Shown: one piece after another, positions 41,923-50,778 of the stretch
Layout of the letters: the number at the start of each line of letters is the position of its first letter
How positions within the stretch are numbered: position 1 is the first letter of the stretch
Source: JAJPHF01 sp035293805
GTDB lineage: Bacteria > Chloroflexota > UBA6077 > JAJPHF01
NCBI GenBank assembly: GCA_035293805.1
Contig: DATGMD010000037.1
Location: forward strand, 1 to 64,000
DNA: 64,000 nucleotides
Direction of reading: 5' to 3'
The notes under the pieces: model-generated
What the model was told of the DNA's origin: nothing
Database searches by the model: none
The model's input: the letters and a program-made list of their open reading frames with translations, nothing else
Made by a program: the position numbers and the translations under genes

Positions 41923-43391
41923 GGCGCGGACTCGCCGGGCGCGCGCGACGCCTCCGGCAGCCCGCTATTCAAGTCCTGAAGCATACTGGCCTCGTTCGAC
42001 CAGCGACCAAGCATTCGCAGCCCACGCTCGGTAATCGTGAACTCGCGGATCGTCTGATCGTGCTTCGAGAAGCGCATGCGGACGACGGTCAGCACGCGGC
42101 GCAGCGCGCCGCCGACGAGGATCTGCCGCAGCGAGATGACGTTTTCGGCCAGCACGGCCGAGGGCTCGTCGACGAACGTCGGCGTCGCGCTGAAGGCGCC
42201 GAGAGTCTCGCGGGTCAGCAGCGCGGTGACGCCTTCGGCGCGCAGCAACGTGAGGATGGCCGCCAGATAGTCGCGCACCCGGGTCGGCGCGACGGCCTCC
42301 TCCATCTCGCTAACCGAGTCGATCACCAGGCGCCGCGCGCCGGTGGCGGCGAGCGCGTCGCGGAGCCGCCAGGCCAGGATATCCGGGTCGAGCGCCACCG
42401 GCGGCTGCACGAGCAGCCGAATCGCGCCGCGCTCGACCTCGCCCGCCAGGTCGACGCCGTGCAGCGCCGCTTTCGCCATGAGCTGCGCGGGAGTCTCGCG
42501 CACGCCGAGGAGCAGCCCCGGCTCGCCGCGCGCCACGCCGGCCGCCAGGAACTGCAGGCCGAGGAGCGTCTTGCCGGTCCCCTGGTTGCCGGCGACGATG
42601 GTCGCCGTCTGCTGGGTCAGCCCGCCGTCGAGCATCGCGTCCAGCTCGGGCAGGTCGAAGGGGGCGCGAGCGGCGGGGTCGAACGGGACGTCGGCATTGG
42701 GCAGCGTCGACTCGAGCTGCGGATAGCAGGTGATGCCGCGGGTGGTGATGGTCATCGCGTGCAGCCCCGGCAGGCCGTCCGCCCCGCGCCGTTTGATGAC
42801 CTCCAGATAGCGGCGGTGGCTGACCCGGGTGCGCTCGTAGTACAGGCCCACCAGGATGTCGCTGACCGCCAGCTCGGGATAGCGCCCGAGGGCACGTGGG
42901 TCGCCCTCCACCGTCACGATGAGCACCGCGCCCAGCAGCCCGATCTGCGTGCCCAGCCGATAGAGGAACCGGATCGTCTCCCGCTCGTTCTGCAGCATCC
43001 GGCGCATGGTGCCGAAGCCATCCATGATCACGTGGGTCGCGCCGGTGCGGCGCGCCGTCTGGACCACCATGTCGACGGCTTCGTCCTCATCCTGCTCCAG
43101 GGCCGGGCTGAGGCTCAGGATCTGCACGCTCCGCGCGAGCAGGGCCTCGTCGAAGAAGCGAAACGAGCGCACGTGCTCGATCAGGCGCTCGTGCGGCTCC
43201 GACAGGCCGGAGAAATAGAGCGCTCCGTGCCCGGCCTGCGCCGCGGCAAAGGCCAGCTGCTGCGCCAGGACGGTTTTGCCGCTCCCGGGGCCGCCCACGA
43301 TGCACATCATGCCGCGGCGCAGGAGGCCCCCGCCCAGGATCTGATCCAGGCCGGGAACGCCGGTGGGCCCGTCCACGAGTTCCCTGCTCAT
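41919..43391 (-). CDS. KaiC-like double-domain RecA-fold ATPase
   Basis: A 490-aa protein with two RecA/KaiC-type ATPase domains. Domain 1 (about 10-235) has Walker A GGPGSGKT (33-40) and GVPGLDQILGGGLLRRG at the start. Domain 2 (about 245-480) has Walker A GNQGTGKT (about 266-273) and DLPELDAMLDGGL. Both contain the KaiC-like region with ARRLVIDSVSEM or THVIMDGFGTM as Walker B. No kaiA or kaiB is near, so it is a non-clock KaiC homologue, of the kind often linked to two-component signalling. It overlaps a CheY-like gene and lies between gatA and gatB. ATG 43391 follows GAGGAGAGAGCCGC. Confidence 0.85.
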   Translation of the reverse strand: MSRELVDGPTGVPGLDQILGGGLLRRGMMCIVGGPGSGKTVLAQQLAFAAAQAGHGALYFSGLSEPHERLIEHVRSFRFFDEALLARSVQILSLSPALEQDEDEAVDMVVQTARRTGATHVIMDGFGTMRRMLQNERETIRFLYRLGTQIGLLGAVLIVTVEGDPRALGRYPELAVSDILVGLYYERTRVSHRRYLEVIKRRGADGLPGLHAMTITTRGITCYPQLESTLPNADVPFDPAARAPFDLPELDAMLDGGLTQQTATIVAGNQGTGKTLLGLQFLAAGVARGEPGLLLGVRETPAQLMAKAALHGVDLAGEVERGAIRLLVQPPVALDPDILAWRLRDALAATGARRLVIDSVSEMEEAVAPTRVRDYLAAILTLLRAEGVTALLTRETLGAFSATPTFVDEPSAVLAENVISLRQILVGGALRRVLTVVRMRFSKHDQTIREFTITERGLRMLGRWSNEASMLQDLNSGLPEASRAPGESAP

Positions 43392-43403
43392 GCGGCTCTC
43401 TCC

Positions 43404-44864
43404 TCAGCGTGGCTGGAGGGCTGGGCGCCGCCGGTGCCAGGGGGTCGCCTCCTGGTAACGCTGGGCCACTCGTAGCAGGCGGCCTTCGGCCAGCGGCGGC
43501 CCGATGAGCTGAAGCCCCACGGGCAGCTCGTCGGCGAAGCCACAAGGTAGGCTCAGCCCTGGCAGGCCCGCGAGGTTCACGGGGATGGTGCAGATGTCCG
43601 AGAGGTACATCGCCAGCGGATCGGCCACCTTCTCGCCCAGGCGGAAGGCCACCGTGGGCGAGGTGGGCGCCGCCAGCACGTCGAACTGCTCGAAGGCGCG
43701 ATCGAAGTCGCTCTTGATCAGCGTGCGCACCTGCTGCGCCTTGCGGTAGTAGGCATCGTAGTAGCCGGCGCTGAGCGCGTAGGTGCCGAGCATGATGCGC
43801 CGCTTCACCTCCGGCCCGAACCCCTCCTCGCGCGTGCGGAAGTAGCCGTCGAGCAGCGAGGGCGCCGCCACCGAGTAGCCATACTTCACGCCGTCGTAGC
43901 GAGCCAGGTTCGAGCTAGCCTCCGCCGGCGCGATGAGGTAGTAGACAGCCACGCCGTACTCGGTGTGCGGCAGCGAGACCTCGCCGATCTCCGCGCCGAG
44001 CGCGGCCAGCTGGTCGATGGCGGCGCGCACGGTCGTCTCGACGCCCGGCTCCAGGCCCGCCGCGAAGTACTCGCGCGGCACGCCCACCCGCAGGCCGCGC
44101 AGGTCGCCGTCGAGCGCGGCCAGGTAGTTGGGCGCCGCGTCGGGCAGCGCCGTGCTGTCCAGCGGGTCCGGCCCGGCGATGACGTTCAGCAGCAGCGCGC
44201 AGTCGGCCGCCGTCCACGCGAACGGCCCGATCTGGTCGAGCGACGAGGCGAAGGCGACCAGCCCGTAACGCGACACGCGCCCGTAGGTCGGCTTGAGGCC
44301 GACAACGCCGCAGAGCGCGGCAGGCTGGCGGATCGAGCCGCCGGTGTCCGTCCCCAGCGATGCGGGCGCCAGGCTGGCCGCCACGGCCGCCGCCGAGCCG
44401 CCGCTGGACCCGCCGGGCACGCGCTCCGGGTCCCAGGGGTTGCGCGTGGGGAAGAAGGCCGAGTTCTCGGTGGACGAGCCCATCGCGAACTCGTCCATGT
44501 TCGTCTTCCCAAGCGCCACGGCGCCCGCCGCGGCCAGCCGTTCGACGACGGTGGCGCTGAACGGCGGCACGAACGACTCGAGGATGCGCGACGAGCAGGT
44601 CGTGCGCACCCCGGCCGTGCAGAGCACGTCCTTGAGCGCGATCGGCACGCCGAGCAGCGGCGCGTCCTCGCCCGCGGCGCGGCGCGCATCGGCTGCGCGC
44701 GCGGCGGCCCGCGCCTCCTCGCCGGTAACGGTGACGAAGACGCCTAGCTGCGGATCGAGCGCCGCGATGCGGTCCAGGTAGGCGTCGGTCAGCTCGACGG
44801 ACGACACCTGGCGGTCGCGCAGCGCAGCACGCGCCTCCAGAAGGGTCAGCTCGGTGATGTCCAT
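43404..44864 (-). CDS. gatA: Asp-tRNA(Asn)/Glu-tRNA(Gln) amidotransferase subunit A
   Basis: A 486-aa amidase-signature enzyme, the glutaminase subunit of GatCAB. The catalytic triad is visible: K78 (VPIALKDVLCT), cis-S153 (GGSSGGSA) and nucleophile S177 (TGGSIRQPA). DQIGPFAWTAADCALLL and NLAGLPGLSLPCGF are further family segments. It follows gatC after 10 bp and precedes the KaiC-like gene by 12 bp, all on the minus strand. ATG 44864 is a normal start with the MDITELTLLEARAAL helix. Confidence 0.95.
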   Translation of the reverse strand: MDITELTLLEARAALRDRQVSSVELTDAYLDRIAALDPQLGVFVTVTGEEARAAARAADARRAAGEDAPLLGVPIALKDVLCTAGVRTTCSSRILESFVPPFSATVVERLAAAGAVALGKTNMDEFAMGSSTENSAFFPTRNPWDPERVPGGSSGGSAAAVAASLAPASLGTDTGGSIRQPAALCGVVGLKPTYGRVSRYGLVAFASSLDQIGPFAWTAADCALLLNVIAGPDPLDSTALPDAAPNYLAALDGDLRGLRVGVPREYFAAGLEPGVETTVRAAIDQLAALGAEIGEVSLPHTEYGVAVYYLIAPAEASSNLARYDGVKYGYSVAAPSLLDGYFRTREEGFGPEVKRRIMLGTYALSAGYYDAYYRKAQQVRTLIKSDFDRAFEQFDVLAAPTSPTVAFRLGEKVADPLAMYLSDICTIPVNLAGLPGLSLPCGFADELPVGLQLIGPPLAEGRLLRVAQRYQEATPWHRRRPALQPR

Positions 44865-44874
44865 TGCTACTCAG

Positions 44875-45162
44875 CTACTCGAGCACCGGTGCCACCCGAA
44901 AGTAGTCCTCCTCGCGGGCGGGCGCGTTGGCGAACACCGCCTCGACGGAGAGCGAGGGGCGCGGGGTATCGGGCCGCATGACGTTCTGCAGCGGGATGAC
45001 CTGCGCCGTGGGCGGGATGGCCGAGGTGTCGAGCTGCTGGAGCACCTGCATGTAGCCGAGTATTTGATCCAACTCGGCCCGCAGCCGCTCGCGCTCGTCT
45101 TCGGCCAGTCCGAGCCGGGCCAGGTACGCCACATGGTCCACATCGTCGCGGCTGATCGCCAT
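44875..45162 (-). CDS. gatC: Asp-tRNA(Asn)/Glu-tRNA(Gln) amidotransferase subunit C
   Basis: A 95-aa GatC, the small belt subunit that holds GatA and GatB together. It has the family start ISRDDVDHVAYLARLGLAEDE, the helix LRAELDQILGYMQVLQQLDT and the end LSVEAVFANAPAREEDYFRVAPVLE. Length is typical. It is the first gene of gatC-gatA-kaiC-cheY, and ATG 45162 follows GGGGGGAGTGCTGC. The dispersed repeat at 45260-45378 lies just upstream. Confidence 0.95.
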   Translation of the reverse strand: MAISRDDVDHVAYLARLGLAEDERERLRAELDQILGYMQVLQQLDTSAIPPTAQVIPLQNVMRPDTPRPSLSVEAVFANAPAREEDYFRVAPVLE

Positions 45163-45259
45163 GCAGCACTCCCCCCTGATGGCAGCGCCCGCGGTATGGG
45201 CTCCCGATTATAGCAAACGGTTTCGCGGCGCCCGCCTGCACGAACCGTGCCGGGAGAGG

Positions 45260-45378
45260 ACCTACCCCCTGCCCCCCTCCCGATGGGGGAAGGGGGAGGA
45301 GGCGGGAGTGGCTCCCCCCTGCCCTGGGAGGGTGCGCCGCGGAATACTGCAAGCGTCGCTGGGGCCGGGGGGTTAGGT
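45260..45378. repeat. dispersed repeat with ACCTA...TAGGT ends, upstream of gatC
   Basis: ACCTACCCCCTGCCC starts at 45260 and GGGGGGTTAGGT ends at 45378. The right 50 bp (45329-45378) are the same as 41491-41541 apart from one G in a G-run. Both copies have the same orientation, so gatC-gatA-kaiC-cheY is bracketed by direct repeats about 3.8 kb apart. Confidence 0.75.
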
Positions 45379-45884
45379 TAGTCTTCCGCCTGCACGAGCG
45401 AGAGGTTGCGGCTCCCGATGGCGCCTTGGAGCAGCGAGGCGAGCACGTCGAGGGCGAGGGTGCGGCGGTAGCCGCGCGAGCCCTGGATGACGACAGCGCC
45501 CTTCGTGACCGCGAGGCGGTAGCTGGGCTGCGCCTGGCGGTCCAGCTCGGCGCCAACGGCCCGCAGCACGGGCGAGAGGCGGTTCAGGTCGGCCGGGTCG
45601 CGCGCCGGCGTGCGTCCGCGTAGCTCGCGCTGGACGGCGATGCAGTCGCTGAGATAGCGGATGCTGAGCACTTGCTCGCCGAACGGCCCGGTGGCCATCA
45701 CCCGCACCCGGGCGGGATAGATGTCTACCAGCGCGAGGTTGCTGCCAGCCTGATCGAGCAGGGCGCCCACCGTGCGGAGCATCTCCTGATACGAGGGGCG
45801 GTCCCGCGGCGACGCGCGCCGGGCCTTGGCCGCGCGGGCACGGCGCACCGCGGCCAGGTCGCGCACGTTGTTGCCCCGTTCCAT
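45378..45884 (-). CDS. conserved-looking protein of unknown function, 168 aa
   Basis: ATG 45884 follows GAGGAGGGCCTGGG. The N-terminal 35 residues are basic (RARAAKARRASPRDRPS); the rest (40-168) alternates strands and helices. Examples are NLALVDIYPARVRVMATGPFG, LSIRYLSDCIAVQRELRG, YRLAVTKGAVVIQGSRGYRR and LDVLASLLQGAIGSRNLSL. The composition is that of a real folded protein, but I recognise no family. The stop TAA (45378-45380) abuts the end of the dispersed repeat. Confidence 0.65.
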   Translation of the reverse strand: MERGNNVRDLAAVRRARAAKARRASPRDRPSYQEMLRTVGALLDQAGSNLALVDIYPARVRVMATGPFGEQVLSIRYLSDCIAVQRELRGRTPARDPADLNRLSPVLRAVGAELDRQAQPSYRLAVTKGAVVIQGSRGYRRTLALDVLASLLQGAIGSRNLSLVQAED

Positions 45885-46070
45885 CCCAGGCCCTCCTCGG
45901 CAACGCTTCCGACGGTCGGCTCGCGCCCGGAGACGCCGCGCCGCCCTACCGACACTATAACCCAATAACAAACCCAGTACGGACTAAGGACAGCTCTGGA
46001 TTCGGGCCGCGCCCCGGCGTGGGACCGACCGCCCGCCGCTTCACGGCAACGGCGAGCGCGCCGCGGGGCG

Positions 46071-47198
46071 CTACAGGACCTGGAACTCCAGGTGATGGTC
46101 GCGCGCGGTGGTGAGCCGCAGGTCGAAGTCGGCCAGCCCGCGGACGCGATCGGCGAGCGCCGAGCCCAGCTCGTGCTCGACGTCCAGCACCAACCGGCCG
46201 CGCTCGAACTCCCGCAGGCGACAGCTCGTGACGCCCGGGATCCCCCTCACCGCGGCCTCCAGGGCGATGGCTCGCCGCGTGTCGGGCACCCGCAGGAACA
46301 CCACCTCGGCGCTCGTCGTCCCGCCCTCCCCGCTCGGCGGAGCGCCCGCCGGGGCAGTGCCCGTCGCGGCCGGGCGCTCCGCTGGCCCCTCGCGGCCGGC
46401 TGCAGACGACACGGCGCCCCCCGCGCTGGCGCGCTCGCGCTCGTTCGTCCGCGCGGGCGGCGGCTCGGGCGTCCGCGCCGCGGCCACCGCCGGCGGCCCG
46501 GTGCCGGCCGCGGCCGGCTCGCGTGGCGGCGCGGACGCGTCGCGCGACGGAGGGACGGTGGCATGATCGGCCGCTGCCGGGGTGGACGACGGCCCCGCCG
46601 GGACCACGTCGGCCAGATCGTCGGCCGCCGGCAGCGGCGTCAAGTCCAGCCCCTCGTTGACCAGCCGCTGGCGCACCCCCTCCAGCTCGCGGCGCCAGGG
46701 CTGCAAGTCGCCCAGCAGCTCGGTGCGACGCGCCTGGGCCGCGGCGAGCAGGGCGGCCGCCTCGCGCTCGGCCTCGACGCGAATGCGGCGCGCTTCCTCC
46801 TCGGCCTGCGCGCGCAAGGCGGCCATCTCCTCGCCCAGCCGCGCGCGCGCCTGCGCGCTCTCGCGCTCCAGCTGCTGGCGCGCCTCCCAGGCCGCCACCT
46901 CGGCCTCCTCGCGCTGCTGCTCCACCTGGCGCTGAATCTGGCTGCGCTCCGCCCGCGCCTCGGCGATCTCGTTCTGCAAGCGCAGCGTCTGCACGCGGAA
47001 GCGCTGAAGCAGCAGGTGGAGCATCTCGACGAGCGTCTTGACGTCGGTCGCCGCTTGCAGCGTCGCGTCCATGCTGCGGTCGATCAGCCCTTCGAGCGTG
47101 TCGTCGCTAAACGAGCGCGCCGACCGCGGGGTGATAGTCCGCTCACGGCGGGGCGGGCCGCCCGCGGACTCGGGCGATGAGGGGGCATCGTACACCAA
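46071..47198 (-). CDS. coiled-coil protein with Pro/Ala linker and C-terminal alpha/beta domain
   Basis: A 375-aa protein. Residues about 30-60 (DDTLEGLIDRSMDATLQAATDV) are followed by a long charged coiled coil (about 65-175, rich in EARAERSQIQRQVEQQREEAE-like heptads). A 115-residue Pro/Ala-rich linker comes next. A compact end (about 300-375, VVFLRVPDTRRAIALEAAVRG...RDHHLEFQVL) looks like a ferredoxin-fold domain. No enzyme motif or membrane helix is present. It may be a cytoskeletal or signalling scaffold. ATG 47198 is preceded by GGAGGAGCTGGTTTG. It is divergent from the histidine kinase gene. Confidence 0.65.
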   Translation of the reverse strand: MVYDAPSSPESAGGPPRRERTITPRSARSFSDDTLEGLIDRSMDATLQAATDVKTLVEMLHLLLQRFRVQTLRLQNEIAEARAERSQIQRQVEQQREEAEVAAWEARQQLERESAQARARLGEEMAALRAQAEEEARRIRVEAEREAAALLAAAQARRTELLGDLQPWRRELEGVRQRLVNEGLDLTPLPAADDLADVVPAGPSSTPAAADHATVPPSRDASAPPREPAAAGTGPPAVAAARTPEPPPARTNERERASAGGAVSSAAGREGPAERPAATGTAPAGAPPSGEGGTTSAEVVFLRVPDTRRAIALEAAVRGIPGVTSCRLREFERGRLVLDVEHELGSALADRVRGLADFDLRLTTARDHHLEFQVL

Positions 47199-47497
47199 AC
47201 CAGCTCCTCCGTGGGGCGAGGCGCCCGCGCGCGGTCACCGCATACCGTGAGGCGAGACTTTAGCAGTATCTTACCAGGATTCCCCGCCAGTGTTGCGATC
47301 TGGTATATTTTCGGCAGCGGTCGTCCGAAACTGTGACCCTGCGCGGGCGGACCGGGCCGCGGCAGGACGGTCGACGGTGTCGCGCGCGATGGCGGGCCAA
47401 GCACAGGCGCAACCACACGGCTCCTGGACCACCCGCTCGCGCGCCCCCGGCCCCGCGCAACGCTGCCGTCGCCTCCCCGTCATGAGGGATAAGCAAG

Positions 47498-48187
47498 GTG
47501 CGCGAGCGTGCTGCCTCCGCGAACCGTGCCCGTGCGGCCAGCCGTGCCGAAACCGATGCCATCATCGCCGAGCGGCGCCGCCTTTCGCGCGAGCTGCACG
47601 ATGGCCCGGTACAGAGCCTCTGGTTCCTCGGCGCCGAGATCCGGCGGCTGCGGGCGCTCGCGGGCGAGACGTCGGACGACCTGAGCGCGGGGCTGCAAGC
47701 GCTGCAAGCCACCTGGGCGCAGGTCTATGACGAGCTGCGGCAGGTCACCGGCGACCTGCACCAACCCCTCCCCGCCGACAACGCGCTGGTCCTCGTGCTG
47801 GAGCGCAGCCTCGCCGGCCTGGAGCGCAAGGCCGGCCTGGCGACAGAGTTGTTCACCGACATCGCCCCGCGGCACGCCGCGCTCGACCGCGCCACGCAGG
47901 CGCAGCTCGTCCGCATCTGCCAGGCGGCCCTGGCCAACGTGCAGCGCCACGCCCGCGCGCGCCGCGTGCGGGTAGACCTGCGCGTGGACGGCGAGGGCAC
48001 GCAAGTGCAGATCGAGGATGACGGCGTCGGCTTCCAGCCCGGCCAGGTCCCCGAAGGCGCCACCGAGCACTACGGTCTGGCGATGATGCGAGAGCGTGCC
48101 GAGTCGCTGGGCGGGCGCGTGGACGTGACGAGCGCGCCCGCCCAGGGCACCCGCGTGCGGGTGTGGGTGCCGCGGCAGCCGGTGTAG
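47498..48187 (+). CDS. NarL-type (HisKA_3) sensor histidine kinase, cytoplasmic, no sensor domain
   Basis: A 229-aa kinase core. The dimerisation helix has the phosphoacceptor H34 in ERRRLSRELHDGPVQSL, the HPK7/HisKA_3 signature. The ATP-binding domain has the N-box LVRICQAALANVQRHARA, the G1-box VQIEDDGVGFQ and the G2-box YGLAMMRERAESLGG. There is no transmembrane or input domain, so the signal must come from a partner. The GTG 47498 start is weakly supported (GAGGGATAAGCAAG). The receiver-like protein at 48564 may be its neighbour in function. Confidence 0.83.
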   Translation: MRERAASANRARAASRAETDAIIAERRRLSRELHDGPVQSLWFLGAEIRRLRALAGETSDDLSAGLQALQATWAQVYDELRQVTGDLHQPLPADNALVLVLERSLAGLERKAGLATELFTDIAPRHAALDRATQAQLVRICQAALANVQRHARARRVRVDLRVDGEGTQVQIEDDGVGFQPGQVPEGATEHYGLAMMRERAESLGGRVDVTSAPAQGTRVRVWVPRQPV

Positions 48188-48563
48188 CGGCGCGTCGGCC
48201 CGCTGGCGCCCGCCCGCGCGTCCCCCTCAACGCCGCGCCGGTCGCGGCGCACCCCCTGGCTCGCCGCTAGCACCCGCGCACGCTGGCCAGGCAGCATACC
48301 GGTTGCTAGTACGCGCCCCTCACGCAATGTAAAGTAAGCTAGCGGCCAGCCGGCCGGCCGAGGTCGGCAACCGGGCCGGCTGGGCGAGCAGTCACCCGGA
48401 CGGATGATGCAGGATCGTCCGTCCGGTGTAGAGACAGCGGCACGGCAATAGGTGATAACAATCGCAGAAACATAGCACCAAAAAGGTGACCCCACCGCGC
48501 GGCGGCATGGGAGACAATGACTGCAGGTAACCGGCCGTGAGCCCACCCAAACGAGGAACGAAA
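48188..48563 (+). other. 376-bp leader region with a long hairpin before the receiver-like gene
   Basis: No protein is supported. CCGGACGGA (48396-48404) pairs with TCCGTCCGG (48418-48426); the inner GAT/ATC pairs extend the stem across one mismatch, closing on GCAGG. After 48440 the sequence is AT-richer, with 'GTGATAACAAT' and a small CACC-AAAAA-GGTG hairpin (48477-48489). It looks like a structured leader or promoter region for the gene at 48564. Confidence 0.45.
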
Positions 48564-48989
48564 ATGCCGACCAAGCGCCCGACGCGGGTGGCCCTGCTGT
48601 ACCACGACCCGCTGCTGCGGGACATCGTGGAGCATGTGTTCGGCCAAGCAGGCGACATCCAGCTTGTGGCCGAGCTGCCCGCCGCCGAGCTGCCGCTTGA
48701 GAAGCTGGTCGCCGCCGCCCCCGACGTGGTGGTGATCGACCGCCGCACGATCGACACTGCCATGCCGGCAACCCTCAGCACGGTGCTTGCCACGCTGGCC
48801 GAGCGCCAGCCGGGCTTCCGCCTGATCTCGCTGAGCCTGGCGGAGGCGCGCGTGACGGTGTTCAGCGGCTGGCAGATCAACGACCTCTCGGTCGACTCGT
48901 TGATGGCGTGCGTGCGGGGCGTCGAGCCGGCCAAGATCAGCGGGCCTGTGAGTCGCTCCCCACGCCAGCGCAACAGCGCGGCCGGCTAA
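48564..48989 (+). CDS. receiver-like (pseudo-receiver) single-domain protein
   Basis: A 141-aa protein with a response-regulator-like fold: VALLYHDPLLRDIVEHVFGQ at the start and D59 at the phosphoacceptor position (DVVVIDRR). A region corresponding to the switch Ser/Thr follows (RLISLSLAEA). The conserved acidic pair is reduced to HD and the conserved Lys is missing (VFSGWQIND), so it may not be phosphorylated normally. No output domain is present. ATG 48564 is chosen for its AACGAGGAACGAAA site. It lies just upstream of the polysaccharide locus and may regulate it, but this is inference. Confidence 0.65.
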   Translation: MPTKRPTRVALLYHDPLLRDIVEHVFGQAGDIQLVAELPAAELPLEKLVAAAPDVVVIDRRTIDTAMPATLSTVLATLAERQPGFRLISLSLAEARVTVFSGWQINDLSVDSLMACVRGVEPAKISGPVSRSPRQRNSAAG

Positions 48990-49131
48990 GGGGCCGCGGC
49001 GCGTAGGCGCCGGCATCCTCGCCTAAGGTAGGCTGACCCTGAGCCGCGGGACCGATAGCTAGACGAAAAATGCCCCCTCGGGCGACAATCAACCTGCGTG
49101 GCGGCGCTCGACAGCGCCGAGGGGAGAGGCA

Positions 49132-50778
49132 ATGGACAGGCGACTTATCTGGCCCATGCTGCGGCGCTGGGGCTGGCTCATCATGGCCGGCACGCTCCTA
49201 GTGGGCGGCACCGCGTTCGTGGTGAGTTCACTCCTCCCCAAGACGTACACCGCCGTCGCCACGATCCTCGTGCAGCAGCAAAGCTCGTCCACCACGGGTG
49301 CCCAGACCAGCGACGTGCTTTACAGCCAGCAAATGGTCCGCACTTACGAGAGCATGATCCTCACCCAGCCGGTGCTCGAACAAGTCATCGCCGGCCTGGG
49401 CCTGAACACGACGACCGAAGAGCTAGCCAAGCATATCAGCACGCGTATCCCCCGCGAGACCGTGACGATCAAGATCATGGCCGACGACCACGACCCGAAG
49501 GCGGCGCAGCGCCTGGCGAACACGGTGGCGCAGACCTTCATGGAGCAGAACCGCCGGCTCTCGGTGGGCAACCTGACCAGCTCGAAGGAGACGCTAGCTC
49601 GCCAGATCGCCAAGCTCAGCGGGGACATCGACAACACCGCGCAGCAAGTGGAGCGGCTGCGCTCCATCGTGGTCTCGGGCAACGGCACGCCGCAGGACAC
49701 CGTGCTCCTCCAGCAGCTGCAGACGGAGCTGTCGCAGAATCAGGTCACGTACTCGACCCTGCTCAAGAACATGCAGGAGATCGAGCTGTCCGAGTCGCGC
49801 GCCGCCGAGGGCCTGCGGCTGATCGAGCCGGCCGTCGAGCCAATCAAGCCGTCGAAGCCGAACGTGCCGCTGAACACCGGGGCGGGCGTGCTGGTCGGGC
49901 TCGTGCTCGGCATCGGCCTCGCGGCGCTGCTCCAGTATGCCGACGACACGGTGAAGGGCAACGAGGACACCAGCCGCGCGCTGGGCGTGCCGGTGCTCGG
50001 CGTGGTCGGCCAGTTCAAGACGAGCGAGGACCGCACCAAGGACCTGGTGACCGTCGAGGCGCCGCGCTCGGCCGCCTCGGAGAGCTACCGCACGGTGCGC
50101 ACAAACGTGCAGTTCTCGTCGCTCGACGTGCCGGTGGGCAGTATCGTCGTCACCAGCGCGCAGAGCCGCGAGGGCAAGAGCACCGTGGCCGCGAACCTGG
50201 CCGTGACGATGGCCCAGGCGGGCAAGCGCGTGCTGCTCGTCGACGCCGACCTGCGCCGCCCGTCGCTCCACCGCTTGTTCGGCCTGTCGAACCGGCACGG
50301 TCTGACCGACCTACTGCTGGACGACCGTCGCGCCGTCGAGGACCTGGCCCTCGACACGCACGTGCCCGGCCTGCAAGTGCTGCCGTCCGGCCCGCAGCCG
50401 CCGAATCCCTCGGAGGCGCTGGGCTCGCGGCGCATGCGCCAGGTGCTGGAGGAGATGCGCCAGATCGCGGACGTGGTGATTCTCGACAGCCCGCCGCTGC
50501 TGGCCGTGGCCGACGGCCTGGTGCTCGGCGCCACGGTGGACGCGGCGGTCCTGGTGGTGCGCAGCGGCAACACCCGCCGCACGCTCGCGCAGCGCGCGAA
50601 GGAACAGCTCGACCGCGTGGAGGCCCGCCTACTGGGCGTCGTCGTGAACGCCGCGCCGCGCCACGCGCAGGACGAAGGCTTCTACGCCCCGTACTACGTC
50701 GAGGGCGCCTTGCCCGTGAAGCAGAACGGCCACACCAGCCCGGCCGACGCTGCGAAGACCACCGCGTGGGAGGCCTAA
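49132..50778 (+). CDS. polysaccharide co-polymerase with tyrosine autokinase domain (Wzz/BY-kinase)
   Basis: A 548-aa inner-membrane protein. A Wzz-like chain-length domain has one membrane helix at about 15-37 and a second at about 245-265 (NTGAGVLVGLVLGIGLAALLQY), with the periplasmic part between. The cytoplasmic BY-kinase follows (about 300-520): Walker A SAQSREGKST (about 343), Walker A' VLLVDADLRRPS and Walker B VVILDSPPLL. The usual C-terminal Tyr cluster is reduced to FYAPYYVEG. It controls chain length and export of the exopolysaccharide. First gene of the locus, ATG 49132 behind GGGGAGAGGCA. Confidence 0.92.
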   Translation: MDRRLIWPMLRRWGWLIMAGTLLVGGTAFVVSSLLPKTYTAVATILVQQQSSSTTGAQTSDVLYSQQMVRTYESMILTQPVLEQVIAGLGLNTTTEELAKHISTRIPRETVTIKIMADDHDPKAAQRLANTVAQTFMEQNRRLSVGNLTSSKETLARQIAKLSGDIDNTAQQVERLRSIVVSGNGTPQDTVLLQQLQTELSQNQVTYSTLLKNMQEIELSESRAAEGLRLIEPAVEPIKPSKPNVPLNTGAGVLVGLVLGIGLAALLQYADDTVKGNEDTSRALGVPVLGVVGQFKTSEDRTKDLVTVEAPRSAASESYRTVRTNVQFSSLDVPVGSIVVTSAQSREGKSTVAANLAVTMAQAGKRVLLVDADLRRPSLHRLFGLSNRHGLTDLLLDDRRAVEDLALDTHVPGLQVLPSGPQPPNPSEALGSRRMRQVLEEMRQIADVVILDSPPLLAVADGLVLGATVDAAVLVVRSGNTRRTLAQRAKEQLDRVEARLLGVVVNAAPRHAQDEGFYAPYYVEGALPVKQNGHTSPADAAKTTAWEA

